Shown here in pieces: positions 1-5,790 of a stretch of 17,248 bases of DNA (position 1 is its first letter; every line of letters begins with the position of its first letter). The stretch lies in assembly GCA_019313605.1 (NCBI GenBank), contig JAFDAW010000117.1:1-17248 (forward strand), in the 5' to 3' direction. The notes under the pieces are model-generated. The model was not told where the DNA came from and did no database searches. It saw only the letters and a program-made list of their open reading frames with translations. This stretch comes from Deltaproteobacteria bacterium. GTDB taxonomy: Bacteria; Myxococcota_A; UBA9160; SMWR01. Position numbers and translations under genes: made by a program.

Positions 1-1
1 C

Positions 2-220
2 GGCAACGTCTTCTTCTACCAGAGCAGCTACGAAGAGGCACTCGCGGAATACGACCGGGGTATCGCAACGGGCATGAAGAAGCTCTACGCCGCCCATTAC
101 GACCGCGGGCTTGCACTCGAACAGCTGGGGAGGTTCCACGAGGCGAAAGAGGCGTATCGCCAATCGATCGCCATTGCGCCGGAATTCAATCTCGCAAAAA
201 CGCGCCTCTCGAGGCTCTAG
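2..220 (+). CDS. C-terminal end of a TPR-repeat protein (5' end outside window)
   Basis: An open frame enters from the left edge and stops at TAG 218-220. The visible 72 residues hold about two tetratricopeptide units, recognisable from the spacing of YEEALAEYDRG and, one repeat later, GRFHEAKEAYRQSIAIAP, the usual A/Y/A/P pattern of helix A and helix B. TPR proteins are protein-protein interaction scaffolds; nothing in this fragment shows the partner or cell location. The gene ends 73 nt before dapL on the same strand, so the two could be cotranscribed, though the palindrome in the gap may separate them. Family assignment is firm; the specific function is unknown. Confidence 0.75.
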   Translation, partial: GNVFFYQSSYEEALAEYDRGIATGMKKLYAAHYDRGLALEQLGRFHEAKEAYRQSIAIAPEFNLAKTRLSRL

Positions 221-254
221 CGCCACGGCGTAATCCTAATCTGGGTCAATTTTA

Positions 255-268
255 CCGCGGTACCGCGG
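255..268. promoter_or_regulatory. 14-bp perfect palindrome upstream of dapL
   Basis: CCGCGGTACCGCGG reads the same on both strands and also forms two tandem copies of TACCGCGG (253-268). It lies 25 nt before the dapL start, between the upstream TPR gene and dapL. It could be a dimeric repressor site or a small hairpin in the leader. No factor is assigned, and in GC-rich DNA a chance origin is possible. Confidence 0.3.
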
Positions 269-280
269 CGGGGAGTCGCT

Positions 281-310
281 ATGTTCGGCCGCGATGACTC
301 GGATCAATGA
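281..310 (+). other. Possible 9-codon leader ORF overlapping the dapL start
   Basis: ATG 281 opens a 9-codon frame (MFGRDDSDQ, stop TGA 308-310) that overlaps the first codons of dapL in another frame. The only purine-rich Shine-Dalgarno-like sequence here, GGGGAG at 270-275, is spaced 5 nt from ATG 281 and 18 nt from the dapL ATG at 294. That arrangement would fit translational coupling or reinitiation, but it may be accidental. No conservation evidence is available. Confidence 0.2.
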
Positions 311-1529
311 GAACTACGGAAAACTCCAGGCCGGCTACCTGTTCCCGGAAATTTCGCGCCGAGTTGGCGAGTTCAGCGCCGCGCACCCCGACGCGAAGAT
401 CATCCGACTCGGCATCGGCGACGTCACGCTGCCCCTCGCACCGGCGATTGTCGAGGCGCTACGCGATGCCGCGGACGAGATGGGTCGCGAGACCGGCGTG
501 CACGGCTACGGCCCCGAAAACGGTTACGACTTCCTGATCGAAGCGATCTGCGAACACGACTACAGGGCACGAGGCGTCGACATCGCCACGAATGAAGTGT
601 TCGTATCGGACGGAAGCAAACAAGACAGCGGAAACATCCAGGAGATCTTCGGAACCGAATCCAGAATCGCCGTCACCGACCCCTCCTATCCCGTCTACGT
701 CGACACCAACGTCATGGCCGGACGCACGGGCAGCGCAAATCCCGACGGCACCTACGAGGGAATCCTCTATCTCCCCGCGACGGAGGCAAACGGCTTCGCG
801 CCGCCGCCCCCGGAAGAGTCCGTCGATCTCGTCTATCTCTGTTCGCCCAACAACCCCACCGGCTCGGTGGCCTCTCGTGAAAACCTGACGGCCTGGGTCC
901 GCTGGGCGCGACAAAACGACTCTGTGTTGATCTTCGACGCCGCCTACGACGCCTTCATCCAGGACGACGATCTGCCCCATTCGATCTACGAGATCGATGG
1001 CGCGCGCGAGTGCGCGATCGAGATGCGCAGCTACTCGAAGCGTGCGGGCTTCACGGGCGTGCGCTGCGCGTACACGGTGGTGCCGCGAGAGTTGGAGGGC
1101 ACCACTTCGCAGGGAGACCGCATCTGCCTCGCGGATCTCTGGTCGCGGCGCCAGGCCACGAAGTTCAACAGCGTCCCCTATCTGGTGCAACGCGCGGCGG
1201 CCGCCGTCTACTCGCCCGAGGGCAGCAAGCAGACCGGTGAGCAGGTCGCCTACTACATGCGCAACGCGGCGATGCTGCGGGAAGGCCTTCAGACAGCGGG
1301 ATTCGGGGTCTTCGGCGGCGAGCACGCCCCCTACGTATGGATGAAGACCCCGGGCGGCATTTCGTCCTGGGATTGCTTTGGCGAATTGCTCTCCAAGGCC
1401 CATGTAGTCGGAACCCCGGGTTCTGGTTTTGGCGCTGCCGGAGAGGGCTACATTCGAATCTCGGCTTTCAACTCTCGCGAAAATGTCGAAGAGGCCATCG
1501 CGCGAATCCGGCGCGTTTTCTCAGCCTGA
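294..1529 (+). CDS. dapL: LL-diaminopimelate aminotransferase (DapL)
   Basis: DapL is a cytosolic PLP enzyme that converts tetrahydrodipicolinate directly to LL-2,6-diaminopimelate with glutamate as amino donor, feeding lysine and peptidoglycan synthesis and bypassing the DapD/DapC/DapE steps. The 411-residue length is normal for the family. The N-terminus MTRINENYGKLQAGYLFPEI is characteristic of DapL and supports ATG 294 as start. Visible class I/II aminotransferase motifs are SDGSKQD (105-111, cofactor phosphate region), SPNNPTG (184-190), DAAYDAF (215-221), the Schiff-base lysine K249 in SYSKRAGFTG, and the carboxylate-binding arginine R388 in YIRIS. No good Shine-Dalgarno precedes ATG 294. 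Downstream, a 16-bp tandem repeat separates it from clpP. The gene is intact, and the identification is strong because the K249 context and N-terminus separate DapL from other aspartate-aminotransferase-fold enzymes. Confidence 0.95.
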   Translation: MTRINENYGKLQAGYLFPEISRRVGEFSAAHPDAKIIRLGIGDVTLPLAPAIVEALRDAADEMGRETGVHGYGPENGYDFLIEAICEHDYRARGVDIATNEVFVSDGSKQDSGNIQEIFGTESRIAVTDPSYPVYVDTNVMAGRTGSANPDGTYEGILYLPATEANGFAPPPPEESVDLVYLCSPNNPTGSVASRENLTAWVRWARQNDSVLIFDAAYDAFIQDDDLPHSIYEIDGARECAIEMRSYSKRAGFTGVRCAYTVVPRELEGTTSQGDRICLADLWSRRQATKFNSVPYLVQRAAAAVYSPEGSKQTGEQVAYYMRNAAMLREGLQTAGFGVFGGEHAPYVWMKTPGGISSWDCFGELLSKAHVVGTPGSGFGAAGEGYIRISAFNSRENVEEAIARIRRVFSA

Positions 1530-1562
1530 GCATCGCAGCGCCGTCTATCGCGAACGACGCGT

Positions 1563-1626
1563 GTTACAAATGCGGCGTGTTACGAACGCCGCCCGTTACG
1601 AACGCCGCCCGTTACAAACGGACTGG
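1563..1626 (+). repeat. 16-bp tandem repeat, four units, between dapL and clpP
   Basis: Four consecutive units start with GTTAC at 1563, 1579, 1595 and 1611. Units two and three are identical (GTTACGAACGCCGCCC); unit one is GTTACAAATGCGGCGT and the last decays after GTTACAAACG. The array ends just before the clpP Shine-Dalgarno (1629-1634). Units one and two together form a perfect 7-bp stem (GCGGCGT 1572-1578 with ACGCCGC 1586-1592, 7-nt loop). It could be an iterated binding site, a 5' leader structure or a slippage-prone minisatellite. The pattern is seen directly; the function is not known. Confidence 0.75.
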
Positions 1627-1639
1627 CCGGAGGAATCAA

Positions 1640-2216
1640 ATGAGCAAACAAGACACGAAAACCCCGCCGGTCGACGCGAAGATCGCCAAACGGCTCTTCG
1701 AAATGCGCACGGTATTGGTTCACGGAGAAGTCACGAGCCAAATGGCGCGCGACGTCACCGGCCAGTTGCTCGCACTCTCGGGCGAGTCGGATGACGACAT
1801 CACGATCTACATCCACTCGGAGGGTGGCCACGTCGAAGCCGGGGACTCGATCCACGACATGATCTCGTTCGTCAAACCGCGGATCAAGATGGTCGGCACC
1901 GGCTGGGTGGCCAGCGCGGGCGTTCACATCTATCTCGCAGCCCCCAAGCAGGACCGCTACTGCCTGCCCAACACGCGCTTCCTGATCCACCAGCCGATGG
2001 GCGGCGCGGGCGGCCCCGCGACGGACATCCAGATCGAAGCGGAGGAGATCTTGAAGGCCCGCGATCGGCTCAATCAGTTGATCGCCGACCGATAAGACCG
2101 GCCAGTCGATCGAGCAAGTCCGCCAAGACACGGACCGCAACCACTGGATGTCTCCCGAGGAGGCCCGCGATTACGGCATCGTGGGCAAGATCATCGCGTC
2201 GGCGGGCGAACTATAG
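1640..2216 (+). pseudogene. clpP: ClpP-type serine protease subunit, frameshifted by a 4-bp duplication
   Basis: ClpP forms the barrel-shaped proteolytic core that works with Clp ATPase unfoldases. ATG 1640 follows GGAGGA (1629-1634). The first frame gives 151 residues with catalytic Ser92 (GWVASAG) and His117 (RFLIHQPMGG), then stops at TAA 2093-2095. The remainder continues in the +1 frame from about 2091 to TAG 2216, starting KTGQSIEQVRQDTDRNHW, and carries the expected catalytic Asp in QDTD plus the usual C-terminal SPEEARDYGIV motif. At 2086-2093 CCGA is present twice in tandem. Removing one copy restores NQLIADKTGQ, the spacing seen in E. coli ClpP (NELMALHTGQ), and a normal protein of 190 residues. 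As written, the product lacks the third catalytic residue. The sequence resembles the ClpP paralogs with a GWVASAG active site, so a second, main clpP elsewhere is likely. It could be a real mutation, a programmed +1 shift or a sequence error. Confidence 0.85.
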
Positions 2217-2224
2217 CGGCGAGA

Positions 2225-2247
2225 CAGGAGCGCTTCCGAAGCGCCTG
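2225..2247. terminator. Hairpin between convergent clpP and kinase genes
   Basis: GCGCTTC (2230-2236) and GAAGCGC (2238-2244) are perfect reverse complements around one base, and CAG/CTG (2225-2227 with 2245-2247) extends the stem past a 2-nt bulge. It lies 9 nt after the clpP stop and 25 nt beyond the end of the minus-strand kinase gene, the place for a bidirectional terminator. There is no U tract on either strand, so intrinsic termination is only possible, not shown. Confidence 0.35.
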
Positions 2248-2271
2248 CTTCGGCGCGACACGGTCACCTGC

Positions 2272-3741
2272 TCAACCGTCCCCCTCTATCGCCTGGCGGA
2301 GCTTTCCAACGAGAGAATCCTCTGTGTAGGGTTTATTCAAGAACCCCGCGAAGCTCACCCCGGCGAGACGCTCCGACATGTCCTGCTCGTGATAACCGCT
2401 CGAAAGCACGACCTTCACGTCGCCCTGAATCCGACGTAACTCTCTGAGCGTCTCCTCGCCATTCATGTTCGGCATCATCAGATCCAGCACTACACAGACG
2501 ATATCGGCCTGGTACTCGCGGAAGACCTCCAGGGCCTCACGGCCATCCCGCGCCGCCCGGACTTCAAACCCCGCCCTCTCGAGCATCAGGCCGCCGACTT
2601 CCAGAACGTGCGCCTCGTCGTCCACGAGAAGGACTGTCCCGGCCCCGCGCCAGCCGTCGGGTACTGCCACCTCCTGAGCCACCTGCTCGGCGGGCTGCTG
2701 AATTGCTGGAAACAGCAGCCTGATGGTCGTTCCCTTGCCGGGCTCACTGGAGAGTTCGATCGCTCCCTTGTGTGCTCGGGTGATCCCCAGCACGGTCGCG
2801 AGCCCGAGTCCGCGCCCGGTGAATTTGGTCGTGAAGAAGGGGTCGAAGATTCTCGCCTTCGTCTCCGCGTCCATTCCGCAGCCCGTGTCCGTGACCTCCA
2901 AGCAGACGTAGACGCCCTCGGCCATCTCCTCACCCGAGAAGAAGACACCCTTCCAGTAGTCGCTGTCGCATTCCATCACTCGGGTAGAAACACCGATGAC
3001 CCCACCCTTCTCCCCGATTGCCTCCGAGGCGTTGACGATCAGGTTCATGACGACCTGCGGCAGCTGAGTCGGATCGGCTTCGACGGCGGGGAGATCCGCT
3101 TCGAGTTCGTATTTGAGAGCGGTCTTGTTCGTGAGGGAGACTTCCAACAGTTGGGACATCTCTTCGACGACTGCGTTGAGGTCGATCGCGCCGACTGCGA
3201 GCTGTCTGTTACCCGAGTAGGCGAGCATTTGACTGCACAGCTCGGCTGCCCTCTCCCCGCCCTTCATGGCCTTCTCGACCATCAGCCGCGCCGGAGAAGA
3301 TGGTGATAGCTTTTGCAACGCCAGGTCGGAATAGCCGAGAACCGAGACCATGATGTTGTTGAAGTCGTGCGCGATGCCACCCGCCAGCACACCCAGGCTC
3401 TCGAGGCGCCGAGCTTCCCTCGTGTGTTCTTCGAGTTGCTGTCTGTGCTGCTCTGCCTCCACCTGCTCGGTGATGTCCTGAGTGACTTCCAAGATGTAGC
3501 GTTCGCCATTGGCGCTCAGATAGGAAGTCGCGATCGCTTTGACCCAGACCCAGCTCCCATTTTTGTGCCGAACGCGCATCGGAGCGTAATAGACGGTCTC
3601 ACCCCGCTCTTCGACCCGTCGAAATTCTTCGGTAACGCGATCGCGATCATCCGGGTGGACGACGTCGAGCCAATTCCGAAACTTCTTGCCGAAGCATTCT
3701 TCGGGCGTGTAGCCGAGCAGCTCTTCCACGGCCGGGTTCAC
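2272..3741 (-). CDS. Hybrid sensor histidine kinase (PAS-HisKA-HATPase-receiver), 5' end unresolved
   Basis: A soluble two-component sensor with its own receiver. Counting from GTG 3741: a PAS/PAC domain through about 92, including LLGYTPEEC and HPDDRDRV; a dimerisation helix with phospho-acceptor H125 in GGIAHDFNN; an ATPase domain with N box NLIVNASEA (233-241), G1 DTGCGM (285-290), F box FDPFF (299-303) and G2 GRGLGL (309-314); and a C-terminal receiver with acidic pair D374/D375, phospho-acceptor D420 in VVLDLMMP and K470. All catalytic residues are present and no transmembrane segment is seen. GTG 3741 falls in the middle of the PAS domain. Coding clearly continues upstream in the same frame to 3921 (coiled coil ELIAELEALREKVAES, then LRESEERYRIV, the classic PAS start), but no ATG, GTG or TTG exists there before the stop TGA at 3922-3924. 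The true start is therefore lost or in another frame; ATG 3962, preceded by GGAG, is a candidate after a 1-nt shift. No response-regulator gene is adjacent. Confidence 0.85.
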   Translation of the reverse strand: MNPAVEELLGYTPEECFGKKFRNWLDVVHPDDRDRVTEEFRRVEERGETVYYAPMRVRHKNGSWVWVKAIATSYLSANGERYILEVTQDITEQVEAEQHRQQLEEHTREARRLESLGVLAGGIAHDFNNIMVSVLGYSDLALQKLSPSSPARLMVEKAMKGGERAAELCSQMLAYSGNRQLAVGAIDLNAVVEEMSQLLEVSLTNKTALKYELEADLPAVEADPTQLPQVVMNLIVNASEAIGEKGGVIGVSTRVMECDSDYWKGVFFSGEEMAEGVYVCLEVTDTGCGMDAETKARIFDPFFTTKFTGRGLGLATVLGITRAHKGAIELSSEPGKGTTIRLLFPAIQQPAEQVAQEVAVPDGWRGAGTVLLVDDEAHVLEVGGLMLERAGFEVRAARDGREALEVFREYQADIVCVVLDLMMPNMNGEETLRELRRIQGDVKVVLSSGYHEQDMSERLAGVSFAGFLNKPYTEDSLVGKLRQAIEGDG

Positions 3742-3921
3742 GAAGACGGTCTTACCCGTTTCGTTGACGACCTCGATCGCGTCACGGCTGATCTCGGTGA
3801 CGATGCGATAGCGCTCTTCGCTCTCGCGAAGCGCTTGGCGCGCCTGCTCGCCGGCTGACTCCGCGACCTTCTCGCGGAGAGCCTCGAGTTCGGCGATGAG
3901 TTCCGATCCCTTATACGCTTC
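3742..3921 (-). other. Upstream in-frame coding extension of the histidine kinase, without a start codon
   Basis: Sixty sense codons precede GTG 3741 in the kinase frame. They encode a short charged coiled-coil (ELIAELEALREKVAES) followed by RYRIVTEISRDAIEVVNETG, the first strands of the PAS domain that the downstream part completes. None is ATG, GTG or TTG. This is either a frameshift near 3905-3922 joining it to ATG 3962 (which opens MGSWAFRPCLQGREKRI in the neighbouring minus frame behind a GGAG), or a 5' truncation. It is listed separately so that the GTG start is not taken as the protein's real N-terminus. Confidence 0.65.
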
Positions 3922-4132
3922 TCACGGCCTTGGAGACAAGGGCGGAAAGCCCACGATCCCATTCCACTCCGGGGCCGCCCGGGACGGTATGTGGAAGCAT
4001 CGGGAGCCCGTCTGGTGAAGCCCCCAAACCGAGACCGATCACCCGAATCCCGGGGGTAGGCGATCGAAGCTGCGAAGTTCCCACATCCGATAAATCCATG
4101 AATCTGGCAACTGAGCGCGGGCAGCGCGCCTC

Positions 4133-4165
4133 GATCGGCGGCCTGGGTGCACCCGACCGCCGATC
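4133..4165. promoter_or_regulatory. Strong hairpin 21 nt upstream of tRNA-Gln
   Basis: GATCGGCGG (4133-4141) and CCGCCGATC (4157-4165) are perfect 9-bp reverse complements. The 15-nt loop itself contains the 10-bp palindrome GGGTGCACCC (4145-4154). It sits in the gap between the minus-strand kinase gene and the tRNA, where no plus-strand gene needs a terminator, so a regulatory site or a terminator for antisense readthrough are both possible. No U tract follows. Confidence 0.35.
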
Positions 4166-4186
4166 TCCTATGTTCTCGACCTCGAC

Positions 4187-4260
4187 TCCCCGGTCGTCCA
4201 ACGGCAGGACAACAGACTTTGAATCTGTGAATCGTGGTTCGAATCCACGCCGGGGATCCA
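4187..4260 (+). tRNA. tRNA-Gln (anticodon TTG)
   Basis: A full cloverleaf can be drawn: acceptor TCCCCGG/CCGGGGA (7 of 7 pairs), D arm GTCC/GGAC, anticodon stem ACAGA/TCTGT with loop CTTTGAA giving anticodon TTG (reads CAA/CAG), 4-nt variable loop, T arm CGTGG/CCACG with loop TTCGAAT, and an encoded CCA end (4258-4260). The first pair is U1-A72, typical of tRNA-Gln. The discriminator base 73 is T, whereas the well-studied E. coli tRNA-Gln has G73, an identity element there. It is 74 nt and on the same strand as the following small gene, which begins 23 nt later. Confidence 0.95.
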
Positions 4261-4283
4261 CTCCAATCTCATCCCGCGGAGCC

Positions 4284-4862
4284 ATGTACACGCTTTCCTA
4301 CTTCACGACCACGCGGGTGCAGCTGGCGGCGCTCACCCTGCTGCTGGCACTCGGATCGACGCTCGCTTGCGCGTCGGGCGGCTGCAATCGGAGCGACTAC
4401 AGGGGCGTCGGCTGCCGTGCTGAAGCCGCGCGCGAAGCACTCGTCTTTGGCCTTTCTCGAGAAGAAGCGATCGCCGCGATCGGGCGCACAGAAGTCGCCC
4501 CCCCCTGGAAGAATCCTCTCGGCCTCGGACCCGCCACCATCAGCAATCCGTTCGACAGCGATATCCTCACCTCCCCGATCGGCGAGGAGTACGAGATCGT
4601 CCGATTCTACGTCGAGGCGACCGGAAACCCGGACTGCCCTTTCATCCAGGGCGCACTGCAGTTCGAACCGCTGATCTTCGTCGAAGATAAACTGGTGGGC
4701 TGGAGCTGGTCGTACCTCGCGGAAGTTCTCGGCAAGCGCATCTCGCCCAAAAAAACGAGCTGGGACTTCGGCGCCTTCTGCGGCAGCCCGCGCACCCACC
4801 CGCCCGCCACAGACCCGCCCGAACAATCCACACCCGACAAAGATCCCCCCGCAATCGATTGA
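4284..4862 (+). CDS. Exported small protein, BamE/DUF3192-like
   Basis: A 192-residue protein. ATG 4284 is the first start after the tRNA and is preceded by a weak GCGGAG. Residues 12-29 form a hydrophobic signal segment (VQLAALTLLLALGSTLAC); C29 could be lipidated, but the lipobox is imperfect (T at -3), so simple secretion is also possible. The mature part has AREALVFGLSREEAIAAIG near 49-67, a central YEIVRFYVEA strand (103-112), then DCPFIQGALQFEPLIFVEDKLVGW (117-140). This order, a helix pair with MxxxEV-like spacing and then 'EDGKLVGWG'-type strands, resembles the BamE-fold DUF3192/SmpA group of envelope lipoproteins, whose members mostly lack a known function. The C-terminus after about 168 is proline-rich and probably disordered. 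It is convergent with the next gene, 53 nt away. The family call is tentative. Confidence 0.75.
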   Translation: MYTLSYFTTTRVQLAALTLLLALGSTLACASGGCNRSDYRGVGCRAEAAREALVFGLSREEAIAAIGRTEVAPPWKNPLGLGPATISNPFDSDILTSPIGEEYEIVRFYVEATGNPDCPFIQGALQFEPLIFVEDKLVGWSWSYLAEVLGKRISPKKTSWDFGAFCGSPRTHPPATDPPEQSTPDKDPPAID

Positions 4863-4868
4863 TTGCGG
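4849..4868. terminator. Short hairpin over the stop of the 4284-4862 gene
   Basis: CCGCAATC (4849-4856) and GATTGCGG (4861-4868) are perfect 8-bp complements with a GATT loop. The stem includes the stop codon of the upstream gene. It has no U tract. With the stem at 4881-4915 it makes a double hairpin between convergent genes. Confidence 0.35.
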
Positions 4869-4880
4869 ATCGTCGGGAAT

Positions 4881-4914
4881 GCCCGGCGCGGAATGGAAAG
4901 TGGCAAGCGCCGGG

Positions 4915-4915
<1 letters not shown>
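4881..4915. terminator. 9-bp hairpin between convergent genes
   Basis: GCCCGGCGC (4881-4889) and GCGCCGGGC (4907-4915) are perfect complements with a 17-nt loop. It fills the 52-nt gap between the plus-strand gene ending at 4862 and the minus-strand gene ending at 4915, and its right arm touches the latter's stop codon. The position fits a bidirectional terminator; no U tract is present. Confidence 0.4.
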
Positions 4916-5532
<617 letters not shown>

Positions 5533-5717
5533 CTGCTTGCTCTCCTCTCTCTATCGCGCAAGCACGGTCAAAAATGAGGCCGTGGCTCTCGGTAACCCGA
5601 ACTTTGCGCGGTGAGCGCGCGGCGATGGTTTCATCGCCGATCCGTCTCAAACGCTCGGCACCTGCTTCACACGACAGACCAACCGCCAGCCTGAGGAAGG
5701 AGCGCGTGCCACCGGAA

Positions 5718-5738
5718 CGTTAGCACCCTCCCCTAACG
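5718..5738. promoter_or_regulatory. 6-bp inverted repeat CGTTAG-N9-CTAACG
   Basis: CGTTAG (5718-5723) and CTAACG (5733-5738) are perfect complements with a 9-nt spacer, in the 258-nt gap between the PNPOx-like gene (its start is at 5532) and the end of glpD. It may be an operator for the minus-strand PNPOx-like gene, or a weak hairpin following glpD. Short enough to be chance. Confidence 0.25.
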
Positions 5739-5755
5739 CCCCTGCAACTCACTTT

Positions 5756-5768
5756 CAATGTCACATTG
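5756..5768. promoter_or_regulatory. CAATGT-C-ACATTG palindrome downstream of glpD
   Basis: A perfect 6-bp dyad with a single central base, 22 nt past the glpD stop. An AT-rich dyad stands out in this GC-rich gap and resembles a regulator half-site pair. With the dyad at 5718-5738 it gives two candidate operators upstream of the PNPOx-like gene. No regulator is identified. Confidence 0.25.
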
Positions 5769-5790
5769 TGAGACGTTCACCGGAGGAGAT

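Noticed and set aside
459..1403. Long minus-strand frame opposite dapL (and similar long antisense frames opposite the TPR gene, kinase and glpD)
   Set aside because: These are shadows produced by GC-rich codon bias; compositions are unnatural and they lie over well-identified genes.
3911..4120. Minus-strand frame upstream of the kinase with RVIGLGLGASPDGL, slightly like the start of a CheB domain
   Set aside because: The likeness covers about ten residues only; the rest of the frame lacks CheB motifs and it crosses the tRNA region upstream.
3930..4862. A 310-codon plus-strand frame starting at 3930
   Set aside because: It runs through the tRNA-Gln gene and its first 118 codons have no protein-like pattern. 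The real gene begins at ATG 4284 with a signal peptide.
5721..5738. TTAGCACCC near the 5718-5738 dyad resembling half of a CIRCE (HrcA) element
   Set aside because: The second CIRCE half (GAGTGCTAA) is absent and no heat-shock gene follows.
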